A DNA stretch of 64,000 bases from Larkinella humicola. GTDB lineage: Bacteria; Bacteroidota; Bacteroidia; Cytophagales; Spirosomataceae. A model generated the notes under the pieces. That model worked only from the letters and a program-made list of their open reading frames with translations. It had not been told where the DNA came from and ran no database searches. The first letter of the stretch is position 1; each line of letters begins with the position of its first letter. Shown here piece after piece: positions 9,313-18,290 of this stretch. A program made the translations under genes and the position numbers. The stretch is from NCBI RefSeq assembly GCF_008727875.1, contig NZ_VTWS01000001.1, positions 1,426,001-1,490,000 of the forward strand, read 5' to 3'.

Positions 9313-9445
9313 AGGCGTATTTTTTGCAGGAAATAGTAGATCGGGAAACGATATGCTAGACAATTTATTGCAAAAATTGAATATTTGGAAGAATAATTGA
9401 GCCAGTGTTAGATCATTTGCGGAGTAATGCGTAGTTTAACGCCGA

Positions 9446-9460
9446 TTTAACACTGTTAAC
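9446..9460. promoter_or_regulatory. Possible TetR operator
   Basis: TTAAC-ACT-GTTAA is a perfect short palindrome (9447-9459) just 15 bases before the TetR start codon. Another TTAAC sits 11 bases upstream (9436-9440). Position suggests autoregulation; this is inference only. Confidence 0.4.
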
Positions 9461-9474
9461 CTGAAGTAAACCGA

Positions 9475-10068
9475 ATGGAGACACTTGAGCGCAAGCAACG
9501 CAGCCGGGAGCAAACCCGCGCCGGAATTGTTTTGACCGCTAAAGACATCGCTCGCCGTGAAGGTTGGCAAGCGGTGTCGATCCGCAAGATTGCCGATGCC
9601 ATTGACTACAGTGCACCGATTGTCTATGAATATTTTGACAGCAAGGATATTCTGCTCGACGAAATCCGAAACGAAGGATTCCGTCATCTACGACTGGAGT
9701 ACGACCGCATAAAAAAAGTATACCGTGACCCGGAAAAACGCCTGTTTGAAATGTCGGTGGCCCAGTGGCAGTTTTCCCTGGATCAGCCCGAGATTTACCA
9801 GGTCATGTATAATTTGAACGGTGCCTATTGCACCATTCCTGTTTGCGATTCCATCGAAATGGAGGATATCAGCAATATTATTCGGGAAATTATCTTCTCT
9901 TTCATTCCCAAATCGAAAGAGAGCATTCAGAAATTGTATTTCGAGTGGTGGTCGTTGTCGCACGGCATGATCACCCTGGCCATGATGCTACGGGATCGCC
10001 AGCCTTTGGAACAGTCCGAGCAGGTCTACCGCGACTCGATTCGCCGGTTTGTCCGTGGGCTGCGCTAG
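9475..10068 (+). CDS. TetR/AcrR family transcriptional regulator
   Basis: A 197-residue repressor-type protein. The N-terminal helix-turn-helix spans about residues 12-60 (TRAGIVLTAKDIARREGWQA, then VSIRKIADAIDYSAPIVYEYFDSKDILL). The remaining helical region (about 75-195) is the ligand-binding and dimerisation domain, which diverges between family members. No adjacent transporter or enzyme clearly belongs with it, although the downstream exported amidohydrolase is separated only by a strong terminator. The ligand is unknown. A palindrome just upstream could be its own operator. Confidence 0.92.
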   Translation: METLERKQRSREQTRAGIVLTAKDIARREGWQAVSIRKIADAIDYSAPIVYEYFDSKDILLDEIRNEGFRHLRLEYDRIKKVYRDPEKRLFEMSVAQWQFSLDQPEIYQVMYNLNGAYCTIPVCDSIEMEDISNIIREIIFSFIPKSKESIQKLYFEWWSLSHGMITLAMMLRDRQPLEQSEQVYRDSIRRFVRGLR

Positions 10069-10091
10069 ATTAACCATAACCACCTGACAAT

Positions 10092-10150
10092 GAACGATGA
10101 CTATCCCGCCGTTTCGGCCGGGCTGATGGTCATCGTTCGCTTTTATTTTT
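10092..10150 (+). terminator. Intrinsic terminator after the TetR gene
   Basis: A long stem (GAACGATGACTATC at 10092-10105 pairing with 10125-10138, one mismatch) is followed by CGCTTTTATTTTT. It lies 24 bases after the TetR stop codon and 26 bases before the next start codon. Confidence 0.85.
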
Positions 10151-10175
10151 CCTAACCGACCCACCCGAAACCTGC

Positions 10176-11450
10176 ATGCGCTGCCTATTTTCCTTCTTAT
10201 TCCTTTTCTTTTTTACTACCTCGCAGGCTCAAAAAACAAAGCAGTTCCTTTTCATCAAAGCCGGTAAATTATACGATTCCGAAAAAAACGTTTTTCTGGT
10301 CAATCAGGATTTGATCATTGAAGGGGATCGGATTGTGGCGGTGGGCAGTGGCTTGAAAAAACCGAAAAAGGCCCGGTTGATTGATCTTCGGAACAGCACG
10401 GTCACCCCCGGTCTAATCGATGCCCACACGCACCTGTTGATCAATCAGAAGATCACGAAAGATGGTCTGGAAGTCGCATCGAAAGTTCCGGCCGATGAGC
10501 GAATGAAACAGGCATTGGGCTTTGCCAAATCGAATTTGCTGGCCGGGGTAACCACCGTGCGGGATGTCGGCAATTCCGGGCAATTCCTGGATGTCAGGCT
10601 GAAGGAAGAACTCCGGCATGAAGAAAATCCGGGGCCGCACATGGTAGTTTCCGGTCCGATTCTGAGTCCGCCGGGTGGTCAGTTTGGACGTTTGTTTCCC
10701 GCCGACAGTTTCCTGATCAATCAGGAATACCGCGTAATCAAAGGAGCCGAAGATGCCCGAGCCGCCGTTCTGGAGCACATCCGGCGTGGAGTAGACGTGA
10801 TCAAAGTCTGCATGAACACCGACAACCGGGTGCTGGCTCCCGACGAAATAAAGGCCATTGTGGAAACCGCCCACCAACAGAAAATTCCCGTTACCGCCCA
10901 CGCCACCTACGACGAATCAGCGCGGGATGCGGTTTTGGCGGGGGTGGATGGCATCGAACACGGGTATTCCCTGTCGGACAGCACGTTGTCGATCATGGCA
11001 AAACGCGGAACCTATCTGGTGCCCACCGACGTCTCCCGCGAGCAGGGCAAACTGCGGGTAGCGGCCGTCGGGATGAAGGGCAAAGAGGGCGAAGATTATC
11101 TGAACGGCGCATTGAAAGGGTTTCATGACCGGCTCAACCGGGCCGTTAAAAAGGGCGTCCCGATCGTCTCGGGTTCTGATTATTACAACGACATCCCCGG
11201 TATTGAGCGCGGAAAAGGCTCGGTCGATGTGCTGCTTTCGTACGCTGAAGCCGGTATCCCCGTTCCGACGGTGCTCCAGTTTGCCACCTTGAATGCCGCC
11301 AGAGCATTAGGTCTTTCCGGGCAAACCGGCACGTTAAAGAAAGGGATGAAAGCTGACCTGGCGGTTTTCAAGGGCGATCTGGAAAAGGATTTCCCAACCG
11401 CCCTATTCGCCATCGAAATGGTGATCAAAGACGGCAAAGTCTACCCCTAG
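10176..11450 (+). CDS. Exported imidazolonepropionase-like amidohydrolase
   Basis: A 424-residue protein with a signal peptide (MRCLFSFLFLFFFTTSQA), so it is periplasmic or secreted. The amidohydrolase-superfamily metal motif is DAHTH (H84 and H86). Downstream metal and catalytic elements include the VIKVCMNTDN region, VTAHATYD, GVDGIEHGYSLSD and SGSDYYNDIPG. The C-terminal composite beta-sandwich closes with KKGMKADLAVFKGDLE. It belongs to the broad group of metal-dependent amidohydrolases that includes imidazolonepropionase-like and prolidase-like enzymes. The substrate (cyclic amide or peptide) cannot be fixed. It is convergent with the sulfatase, with only two bases between the stop codons. 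Confidence 0.87.
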   Translation: MRCLFSFLFLFFFTTSQAQKTKQFLFIKAGKLYDSEKNVFLVNQDLIIEGDRIVAVGSGLKKPKKARLIDLRNSTVTPGLIDAHTHLLINQKITKDGLEVASKVPADERMKQALGFAKSNLLAGVTTVRDVGNSGQFLDVRLKEELRHEENPGPHMVVSGPILSPPGGQFGRLFPADSFLINQEYRVIKGAEDARAAVLEHIRRGVDVIKVCMNTDNRVLAPDEIKAIVETAHQQKIPVTAHATYDESARDAVLAGVDGIEHGYSLSDSTLSIMAKRGTYLVPTDVSREQGKLRVAAVGMKGKEGEDYLNGALKGFHDRLNRAVKKGVPIVSGSDYYNDIPGIERGKGSVDVLLSYAEAGIPVPTVLQFATLNAARALGLSGQTGTLKKGMKADLAVFKGDLEKDFPTALFAIEMVIKDGKVYP

Positions 11451-11452
11451 TT

Positions 11453-12964
11453 TCATTTCCCTTCCTTCACCGTCTTGAGCAAAGATGTCAGTTCGGCGAC
11501 GACATGCGGGTTCTGTCCTGCGACGTTTTTCGTCTCCCCCAGGTCCGTCTTCAAGTTATACAGTTGGGGTTGAGGATTGTTCCCCAATTCGGTGTTGGTG
11601 TTTTTCTGCACCGCCGGTCCCTGGCCCGGTTCGATGTATTTCCAGTTTCCTTTTATGATGGAAAGAGTGTTGTTCAACGCGTGTTCGATGACGTAATCGC
11701 GGCCTTTCGGGTCTTTCCCAAGCAAGGCATTGAGGGTATTGAAACTGTCGGTGGCTTCCCCCGCGCCCACTTTCTGGCCCGTTAAAACCGCCAGCGAAGC
11801 CAGCAAATCGACCTGGCTCAACAGCGCATCGGAGGTTCCCACAGTCACCTTTCCCGGCCAGCGAACGATGAACGGCACCCGCGTTCCGGCATCAAATGCG
11901 CTGTATTTCCCCCCGCGCAACGGACCCGCCGGGGTATGTCCGCCCAGTTTCGCCACGGCCTCATCCTGGTAGCCATCGTCTACCACCGGGCCGTTATCGC
12001 TGCTGATAATCACCATCGTCTGGTCTTTCAGGCCCAGTCGGTCCAGGGTTTTCATAACTTCCCCCACACAATAATCCAGTTGCAGAATGGCGTCGCCCCG
12101 TGGCCCCATACCGCTCTTGCCCACAAACCGGGAGTGCGGCATCCGGGGAACATGAATGTCGTGCGTCGAAAAATAGACAAAAAACGATTTTTTCTGATTC
12201 GTTTCAATAAACTGATTGACTTTACCGGTCAACACATCGGCCATTTCTTCATCGACCCACCGCGCCGATTTGCCCCCGCTCATGTACCCAATCCGACTAA
12301 CACCGTTGATGATCGTCTGGTCGTGGCCGTGCGAATACATCATCTTGAGCAGTTCCGGATTTGCTTTGCCGGTAGGTTCGGTTCCAATCGGATCTTTGTA
12401 ACTCACCTGAACCGGATCGCTGGGGTTCAGTCCGACAATGCGGTGGTTTTCTACGTACACGCAGGGAACACGGTCGCCCGTTGCGGGCAGCAAAAACGAG
12501 TAGTTGAAACCGATTTCCAGCGGTCCCGGTTTGATGTCCCCGTTCCAATCCGGTCCTCCCTTGGGTCCCAGGCCCAGGTGCCACTTGCCGACCACGCCCG
12601 TCTGGTAACCCGCCCGCTGCAACATCCCGGGCAAGGTGACGCGGTTGGTCGGAATCAACAGGGCCGCGTCACCGGGGGCAATCCCCGTCCCGGTTTTTCG
12701 CCAGGCATATTGGCCGGTCAGGAGTGAATACCGCGAGGGCGTGCAGGTGGCCGAAGTGGCGTGGGCATTGGTAAACCGCAACCCTTCGGTGGCAACCCGG
12801 TCGATGTTCGGCGTTTTGACTTTCGTTGCGCCGTAGCAACTTAGATCGCCATAACCCAAATCATCCGCATAAATCAGCACAATGTTGGGTTTCTGCTGGG
12901 CATGAGCGGCCAGACCGGCAAACACGAGAAGACTGCATACCAGGGGAAGAAATCTATTTTTCAT
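11453..12964 (-). CDS. Exported arylsulfatase (type I, formylglycine)
   Basis: A 503-residue sulfatase with a signal peptide (MKNRFLPLVCSLLVFAGLAAHAQ). Calcium ligands DD (34-35) open the alkaline-phosphatase-like fold (NIVLIYADDLGYGD). The CTPSR motif at C74 marks the cysteine that is matured to formylglycine. Further conserved blocks are GVVGKWHLG, VIISSDNGP and GGKYSAFDAGTRVP. It hydrolyses sulfate esters, perhaps of algal or plant-derived glycans, in the periplasm. The maturase is not in this window. It stands alone and has no terminator against the convergent amidohydrolase. Confidence 0.93.
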   Translation of the reverse strand: MKNRFLPLVCSLLVFAGLAAHAQQKPNIVLIYADDLGYGDLSCYGATKVKTPNIDRVATEGLRFTNAHATSATCTPSRYSLLTGQYAWRKTGTGIAPGDAALLIPTNRVTLPGMLQRAGYQTGVVGKWHLGLGPKGGPDWNGDIKPGPLEIGFNYSFLLPATGDRVPCVYVENHRIVGLNPSDPVQVSYKDPIGTEPTGKANPELLKMMYSHGHDQTIINGVSRIGYMSGGKSARWVDEEMADVLTGKVNQFIETNQKKSFFVYFSTHDIHVPRMPHSRFVGKSGMGPRGDAILQLDYCVGEVMKTLDRLGLKDQTMVIISSDNGPVVDDGYQDEAVAKLGGHTPAGPLRGGKYSAFDAGTRVPFIVRWPGKVTVGTSDALLSQVDLLASLAVLTGQKVGAGEATDSFNTLNALLGKDPKGRDYVIEHALNNTLSIIKGNWKYIEPGQGPAVQKNTNTELGNNPQPQLYNLKTDLGETKNVAGQNPHVVAELTSLLKTVKEGK

Positions 12965-13217
12965 GGGTTTAGGAGACGGATTGGGTCAGGCATCGCACGA
13001 TTGGCTGCGCTCAAAGTAGGGAATTCCCGGTTTTAATACAATGCTTTGCGGTTTGTCAGTGGAAATTCCGGGTGGTCAATCCCAATTTCCGGTCGCATTC
13101 ACCGACAAATTTACCCGGTTTACCTATAATTGCCGGTCCAACGCAACGAAACAGGGTCTTTCAGCGATATAGATACAAAGAAACCAACCACAACTTACCA
13201 TCTATAGCCCCAGCAGC

Positions 13218-13946
13218 ATGGAACGCAAAGAATTTTTGAAAAGGACTTTTTCCGCATTGGGTATGGCCGCGATTATGCCCATGGTTGGCGCCTGTTCAAC
13301 CGACGACGCCGTGGAACCCACCACAACCACCGGAACAGGCACCACGACCGGAACGACCACCGGAACCTGTACCGAAACCTCCAACGAAACGGAAGGTCCT
13401 TTCCCCACCAAGACGCCCACCAGTCTGGTAACGAACAACATCACCTCCGACCGGCAGGGAACCAAGCTGACCATCAAGATTACCGTTCAGAACAAAAACA
13501 ACAGTTGCGCCGGGTTGACGGGGGCTTTGGTGGACATCTGGCACTGCGACGCGGCCGGTAATTACTCCGAATACGGTGGTACGCAAATGCAGTCGACCAA
13601 TTACCAGAGCGTCCACTTTCTGCGGGGACGCCAGACGTCCGATGCCAATGGCCTGGTGACCTTTACCAGCATTTACCCCGGCTGGTACAGCGGTCGCGCT
13701 CCACACATCCACGTCCACGTGTATGATGCAAGTGGTAAATCGTTGAAAATATCCCAAATTGCTTTTCCGGAAGACATCAGCAAGGTGGTGTATGCTCAGG
13801 GGGTTTATGCCAGTCATGGACAAGCCGATACGACCAATGCCCGTGACAACATCTTCAGCGATGGCACGACCACCAATATGTCAGTTGTAACCGGGAGTAC
13901 GTCAGCGGGTTATGAACTAACCTGGGCGATTGTCGTACTGGCATAG
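13218..13946 (+). CDS. Lipoprotein intradiol ring-cleavage dioxygenase
   Basis: A 242-residue protein with a signal containing RKEFLKR and a lipobox ending at C26 (MVGAC), so it is anchored outside the cytoplasm. A low-complexity Thr/Gly linker follows (about 33-50). The catalytic domain (about 60-240) shows DIWHCDAAGNYS and PGWYSGRAPHIHVHV. Y116, Y157, H163 and H165 fit the two-Tyr, two-His iron(III) site of intradiol dioxygenases such as protocatechuate 3,4-dioxygenase. Expected chemistry is ortho cleavage of a catechol. The exported location is unlike the cytoplasmic catabolic enzymes and suggests action on extracellular aromatics. The pirin-like gene follows by 28 bases. Confidence 0.87.
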   Translation: MERKEFLKRTFSALGMAAIMPMVGACSTDDAVEPTTTTGTGTTTGTTTGTCTETSNETEGPFPTKTPTSLVTNNITSDRQGTKLTIKITVQNKNNSCAGLTGALVDIWHCDAAGNYSEYGGTQMQSTNYQSVHFLRGRQTSDANGLVTFTSIYPGWYSGRAPHIHVHVYDASGKSLKISQIAFPEDISKVVYAQGVYASHGQADTTNARDNIFSDGTTTNMSVVTGSTSAGYELTWAIVVLA

Positions 13947-13974
13947 TTTCTCATCAACCGAACGATCAAACGGT

Positions 13975-14670
13975 ATGCTTACCGAAACGGAAGCCCGAAT
14001 TTACCTCTCCGATCAGCGGGGCTGCACGCAGTCCGCTGATTACCGGAGTTTTCACACCTTCAATTTCGGGTCCTATCGGCACGAAAGCCGACAGCCTTTT
14101 GGCGCTTTGACGGTTTTCAACGACGATACCCTGCTGCCAGGCAAAAGCCATACGCTGGCGGTTTCAGCACCGACTGAAGTGATGCTCATTCCGGTAATTG
14201 GCGGTATTGAACTGGTGGATGGTCTCGGAGAAAGTGTTTTTATGGGAGCCGGTGAGGTCTTTCATTTCACGGTATTGCCGGATCAGGAATACCACATTAG
14301 TAACCCGTTCGAAACGGAAGCCGTTAACTACCTGCTGCTTGGTATGAATACCGACCCAGTAGGTTCTGAAAGCTCCGAACGTTTTCCGCTGACGACCTTT
14401 GATCTCCAGTACCGCAACCAGCTTGTGCCTGTATTCTACTCCCTGGATCGCAACAGTCTGGGTTTTATCGGAAAATATGAGGGTCGGCACGAAGGCGGTT
14501 ATACCCTGCGGAATGCCCAGAAACGGGCGTTTGTTTTCGTCATCGAAGGCGCTTTTGAAGTTCAGGACCGGCTGCTCCATCCCCGCGACGGACTGGCGTT
14601 GTGGAATCTGGATGCTGTAGAGTTCGAAGCGCTCTCTGCCGATGCCATTCTTCTGGTACTGGAAGTGTAA
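13975..14670 (+). CDS. Pirin-like bicupin protein
   Basis: A 231-residue protein whose ADYRSFHTFNFGSYRHESRQ segment, ALTVFNDDTLLPGKSH and later ALWNLDAVEF are those of the pirin/YhhW-like cupin group. Family members bind a metal and some have quercetinase activity. ATG 13975 (MLTETEARIYL) is chosen because the upstream extension would overlap the dioxygenase gene in an unconserved frame. No signal peptide is visible. It probably shares a transcript with the exported dioxygenase, 28 bases upstream. Several residues expected of the metal-binding HxH pair in classical pirins are not evident, so catalysis is uncertain. Confidence 0.75.
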   Translation: MLTETEARIYLSDQRGCTQSADYRSFHTFNFGSYRHESRQPFGALTVFNDDTLLPGKSHTLAVSAPTEVMLIPVIGGIELVDGLGESVFMGAGEVFHFTVLPDQEYHISNPFETEAVNYLLLGMNTDPVGSESSERFPLTTFDLQYRNQLVPVFYSLDRNSLGFIGKYEGRHEGGYTLRNAQKRAFVFVIEGAFEVQDRLLHPRDGLALWNLDAVEFEALSADAILLVLEV

Positions 14671-14695
14671 TAGTTTAAAATACCGAATATCAATG

Positions 14696-14778
14696 ATTTA
14701 TAATTTTAATGTAAAATTATAAATGATGAATGCTAAATGCAAAAGTGGTAATTAATAGCACCTTTTACATTTAGCATT
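14696..14778. repeat. AT-rich palindrome plus inverted repeat, family C (1)
   Basis: A near-perfect palindrome ATTTATAATTTTA (14696-14708), loop ATG, and TAAAATTATAAAT (14712-14724) is followed by AATGCTAAATG (14729-14739) inverted as CATTTAGCATT (14768-14778). It sits between convergent genes and is a likely bidirectional terminator. Similar wording occurs at 31005-31103. Confidence 0.75.
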
Positions 14779-14796
14779 TAACATTTTATATTCCAG

Positions 14797-15150
14797 CTAC
14801 TTCACAACGGGCGTTTCCTGCATTTGCTCCAAAAGCATTGTGGTCAGCACTGGTTTTGATGTGAAACCGATCTGGCGGTTCACCAATTCGCCATCTTTAA
14901 AAACCAGGATGGTCGGCATGTTTCGGACTTTGTAGCGGGCGGTCACCACGGGGTGCATTTCCACATCCACAGTCGCCACCGTGGCCGACCCGGCAAAGTC
15001 GGCAGCTAATTCATGAATGAGGGGTTCCAGTCTGCGGCAGGGCGGGCACCATTCGGCGCTAAAATCCACCAGCAGCACCCCCGGTTTGGCCAGCAATTCG
15101 TCCCAGTTCTGATCGGTTGCATACACCGCCTTTGTGTGTTCAGTAGTCAT
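14797..15150 (-). CDS. Thioredoxin-family protein with WCPPC active site
   Basis: A 117-residue cytoplasmic thioredoxin fold. The active site is SAEWCPPCRRL (W34, C35, C38), in place of the usual WCGPC. The cis-proline region is RNMPTILVFKDGE. It is expected to act as a disulfide reductase. A proline at the second dipeptide position usually alters redox potential compared with Gly-Pro, so it may favour a different partner. It is convergent with the pirin gene and lies 69 bases downstream of an ECF sigma gene on the same strand. Confidence 0.92.
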   Translation of the reverse strand: MTTEHTKAVYATDQNWDELLAKPGVLLVDFSAEWCPPCRRLEPLIHELAADFAGSATVATVDVEMHPVVTARYKVRNMPTILVFKDGELVNRQIGFTSKPVLTTMLLEQMQETPVVK

Positions 15151-15218
15151 GGATTTTGATTGTTGATTTACCTATTGATTCCGGCAAGTCCCCCAAAATC
15201 ACCCGCGTACTTAAAATT

Positions 15219-15794
15219 TCATCCGTTTTCCGACGCCCTTCTCAACTGCTGGATGCACTTGTATTTCTGATTGACAGCGGTATGGCGGTTTTTCCAGCCC
15301 ATGGTCACCATGAGGTGATCCATCGGTTCGTGGGAGAAGTAAATCGACTGGATAACCCGCTGACAATGACCGGTAATGCGCGCCATCCAGGCATTGAGTC
15401 GCTCGTGCTGAACGTCTTCGGGCGAAGGCTCTGGGGAGGCAAAATCGTAGGAATCCTGTAGAGCAACCAACTGGTCGTCACTTATAGAGACCAGCTTTTC
15501 ATCCCGCAGTTTTTTCAACCAGCCATTTTTCGCAATGGCAAACAAAAACGTTTTCAGGGTGGAAGTAAGCCGAAAATCGGGAGCGGTTATTTTTTGGTAG
15601 AGCACCAGAACGGATTCCTGGAAAAGATCTTCGGCATCCCCTTCGTTGCCGTGGTTGCGCAGAACGAACCGGGCAATGGCGGGGTACTGTTTTTTATAAA
15701 TCCATTCGTATGCCGACGTTTCTCCGGCACGAAGCGATTCAATCAGGCTATCATCACAAATGCAGTCCATGGCAAATTTCCTATAGCCATTCAT
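15219..15794 (-). CDS. ECF-type sigma factor (second)
   Basis: A 191-residue sigma-70 family protein. Region 2 covers about residues 25-95 (AYEWIYKKQYPAIARFVL, DAEDLFQESVLVLYQKI, LKTFLFAIAKNGWLKKL) and region 4 follows at about 135-190 (QRVIQSIYFSHEPMDHLM, GWKNRHTAVNQKYKCIQQLR). The start is uncertain: ATG 15794 is used here, but ATG 15770 (MDCICDDSLIESL) would also suit. No anti-sigma gene is adjacent. The region-4 recognition helix is less typical than that of the factor at 3319. The targets are unknown. Confidence 0.85.
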   Translation of the reverse strand: MNGYRKFAMDCICDDSLIESLRAGETSAYEWIYKKQYPAIARFVLRNHGNEGDAEDLFQESVLVLYQKITAPDFRLTSTLKTFLFAIAKNGWLKKLRDEKLVSISDDQLVALQDSYDFASPEPSPEDVQHERLNAWMARITGHCQRVIQSIYFSHEPMDHLMVTMGWKNRHTAVNQKYKCIQQLRRASENG

Positions 15795-15857
15795 ACCCCG
15801 GCGCACCCAAAAATCACCCGCGGTTTTCGTTTTTAATTTAAAATGTATGGTTTTTTA

Positions 15858-16682
15858 TCACGACTCCGACGCCAGCGAGCGAACTTCGATCTGGCTGGTG
15901 TGATACACCAGGGAATAGGGTTCAACGCTCTGGGTCAGCCAGACGTTACCGCCGATGGTTGAATCATGGCCCACCACCGTCCGACCGCCGAGGATCGTCG
16001 CGTTGGCATAAATGATCACATTGTCTTCAATGGTCGGATGCCGTTTTCGCGACGCCATCGACTTGGCCACATTGGTGGCACCCAGCGTAACACCCTGGTA
16101 AATTTTCACATTGCTGCCGATAATGGCCGTTTCTCCGATGACGACGCCGGTGCCGTGGTCAACAAAAAAGGAAGAGCCGATTTCAGCGTTGGGGTGAATG
16201 TCGATGCCGGTATGGCCGTGGGCGTATTCGGTCATCATCCGGGGCAGGAGCGGCACTTGCAGTTCCGTCAACACGTGGGCAATGCGGTACACCGCAATGG
16301 CGTAAAAACCGGGATAAATCGCAATCACTTCCTCTACGCCCGCAGCCGCCGGGTCGAAGGCCGAGATTGCCTGCGCATCGAGTAACAACTCATCATAGGT
16401 ACTTGGTAACTGGTCAAAAAATTGTTCACAAGTCCGGTCTTTGTCTGCTGACAAATGCTCATCCAGCGGTTTTAACAAACAAGTGAGCTGGCGATTCAAC
16501 TCCCGGTAGGTGTCGGCGGTGCTGACCACAAAAGGCCGGCAATCCTGGGTAATGGGAAATAGGAAACGAATCAAATTGTCAATAAACCGGCCCACGTCGG
16601 GTTTGGAAGGCAGGCGGTATCGAAAACTGGCGTTTTGAGTCGCCATCCGTTCAAAGAAATGTTGCTGTTCGGCAGGAGTCAT
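15858..16682 (-). CDS. cysE: Serine O-acetyltransferase (CysE/EpsC type)
   Basis: A 274-residue enzyme that transfers acetyl from acetyl-CoA to L-serine, the first step of cysteine biosynthesis. The N-terminal helical domain is long (about 1-165). The left-handed beta-helix (about 165-265) shows the hexapeptide repeats [44 protein letters not shown], and [18 protein letters not shown]. Catalytic histidines sit in [10 protein letters not shown] and VDHGTG. ATG 16682 is preferred over a TTG at 16697. A hairpin followed by a T-run lies about 65 bases upstream in the leader. Confidence 0.93.
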   Translation of the reverse strand: MTPAEQQHFFERMATQNASFRYRLPSKPDVGRFIDNLIRFLFPITQDCRPFVVSTADTYRELNRQLTCLLKPLDEHLSADKDRTCEQFFDQLPSTYDELLLDAQAISAFDPAAAGVEEVIAIYPGFYAIAVYRIAHVLTELQVPLLPRMMTEYAHGHTGIDIHPNAEIGSSFFVDHGTGVVIGETAIIGSNVKIYQGVTLGATNVAKSMASRKRHPTIEDNVIIYANATILGGRTVVGHDSTIGGNVWLTQSVEPYSLVYHTSQIEVRSLASES

Positions 16683-16746
16683 GGAGTGGTCGTTCAATAA
16701 AGTCTACGGATAGAATCAATTCGATAGAGTACTAAACCTTTTAAGC

Positions 16747-16771
16747 AAAAAAAAGCCTTCTTTCGAAGGGC
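16747..16771 (-). terminator. Terminator-like hairpin in the cysE leader
   Basis: On the minus strand CCTTC-GAAA-GAAGG is followed by eight T residues (16747-16754). No minus-strand gene lies upstream, so it may be a leader element of cysE rather than a terminator of another gene. Confidence 0.45.
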
Positions 16772-16943
16772 AATCTGTCTTATAACTAACTGTGTATCAA
16801 CCGCCCCATTTTGAGGAAAGACTACAACAGGCATTACTTGAGTGTAAAACGAACATTGGCAACAAATAGTCAGCTAACACGTTGAAAAAGAAACAAAAAC
16901 GCTGCCAAAAAGTTCGTCTTACCCCTTTGGATACGATCTTGCT

Positions 16944-18188
16944 ATGACTAAACTAAAGAACTTCATCAATACTTCCATGTCATACCTCAAAAAAACGGCG
17001 GTTACTCTGGCAAGCTCACTCACAGTTACGGTGATTTTCGCCTTCCTGGTGTCGCTGGCTTGTAAGCCAGGCGAGGCCGATGCGGAGGCCACCGAGACGC
17101 CGGGAACACTTGCTCCCGCTTCGCTTCAACTCGAAAATGCTTTTCCTGGTCTGACTTTTAAACAGCCTGTGGAGTTTACACACGCAGACGACGAAACGAA
17201 TCGTGTTTTTGTGCTCGAACAGGAGGGACGGATTCGGGTGTTCGAAAACAACGCAGCTACAAAAACTGCCGATACCTATTTGGACATCGTCAGCAAAGTA
17301 GCTTCGGGCGGAGAAATGGGCCTTTTGGGGCTGGCTTTTCACCCGGACTTTAAGCAAAACGGTTATTTTTTCGTCAATTATACCAAAAATAGCCCGCGCG
17401 AAACCGTCATTTCCCGGTTTAAAGCCACGGCCGGGTCGAACCGGGTCGATCCGGCCACCGAAACCATCCTGCTGAAATATGAACAACCGTATGCCAACCA
17501 CAACGGCGGTAAAGTGGCTTTCGGGCCGGACGGTTTTCTGTACATTGCCGCGGGCGATGGCGGCAGCGGTGGCGACCCGCAGAACAACGGACAAAACCTG
17601 AAAACGATGCTGGGCAAAATCCTGCGGATCGACGTCAATAAAACCGACAAAGGGAATTACGGGATCCCGGCCGACAACCCGTTTGTGGGCAATGCCAACG
17701 CGCTTCCCGAAATTTATGCCTATGGCCTGCGCAATCCCTGGCGCTTTAGTTTTGACGCCGAAACCGGTCAGCTTTGGGCGGGCGACGTTGGACAAAACAA
17801 ACTGGAAGAAATCGATATCATCAAGAAAGGCGGTAATTACGGCTGGCGTCTGAAAGAAGGTCAGGATTGTTACAATCCTGCCAACGACTGCAACCAGGGG
17901 CAACTGATCGAACCCATCCACCAGTACGCCCGCAGTGAAGGTGTTTCGGTGACGGGAGGAGCCGTTTACCGGGGCAGCAGCCTTCCTGACCTGAAAGGAA
18001 AATACATTTACGCGGACTTTGCCACCGGCAAGGTGTGGGCCTTGAGTTTTCAGGGCGACCAAAAAACCGGCAATCAACTCCTCACCAGTGAGGGCGGCCC
18101 GGTTTCGGCTTTCGGGGAAGACGCCAAACAGGAATTATACATCCTCGACCACAGCAGCGGAACGATCAAGCGGTTTGTTACCAAATAA
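16944..18188 (+). CDS. Lipoprotein PQQ-dependent sugar dehydrogenase
   Basis: A 414-residue protein of the glucose/sorbosone dehydrogenase family (six-bladed propeller, PQQ-binding). The signal peptide ends at a lipobox (LVSLAC, C40 from the ATG at 16944, or C29 from the alternative ATG at 16977). Conserved blocks are GLLGLAFHPDF, YANHNGGKVAFGPDGFLYIA, GDGGSGGDPQNNGQ, LGKILRID and YGLRNPWRFSFD. It is expected to oxidise aldose sugars in the periplasm and pass electrons to the respiratory chain, provided PQQ is made or scavenged. No PQQ biosynthesis genes are in this window. It stands alone. Confidence 0.9.
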   Translation: MTKLKNFINTSMSYLKKTAVTLASSLTVTVIFAFLVSLACKPGEADAEATETPGTLAPASLQLENAFPGLTFKQPVEFTHADDETNRVFVLEQEGRIRVFENNAATKTADTYLDIVSKVASGGEMGLLGLAFHPDFKQNGYFFVNYTKNSPRETVISRFKATAGSNRVDPATETILLKYEQPYANHNGGKVAFGPDGFLYIAAGDGGSGGDPQNNGQNLKTMLGKILRIDVNKTDKGNYGIPADNPFVGNANALPEIYAYGLRNPWRFSFDAETGQLWAGDVGQNKLEEIDIIKKGGNYGWRLKEGQDCYNPANDCNQGQLIEPIHQYARSEGVSVTGGAVYRGSSLPDLKGKYIYADFATGKVWALSFQGDQKTGNQLLTSEGGPVSAFGEDAKQELYILDHSSGTIKRFVTK

Positions 18189-18290
18189 GCAATCGCTTTT
18201 CAACTGACTTTCGATATAGCATGGACAGATTCCGCCCGGGGTCTGTCTTTCTTTGTCGTATTTTCTGTAGATTAGTACCACGAACTCCCA

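Noticed and set aside
11451-11452. Missing terminator between the convergent amidohydrolase and sulfatase
   Set aside because: The stop codons are only two bases apart; this is tight packing, and no repeat or terminator is visible, so nothing is claimed.
17016-18077. Minus-strand frame of 353 codons
   Set aside because: It is antisense to the PQQ-type dehydrogenase, whose family motifs are intact; the mirror frame has no domain.
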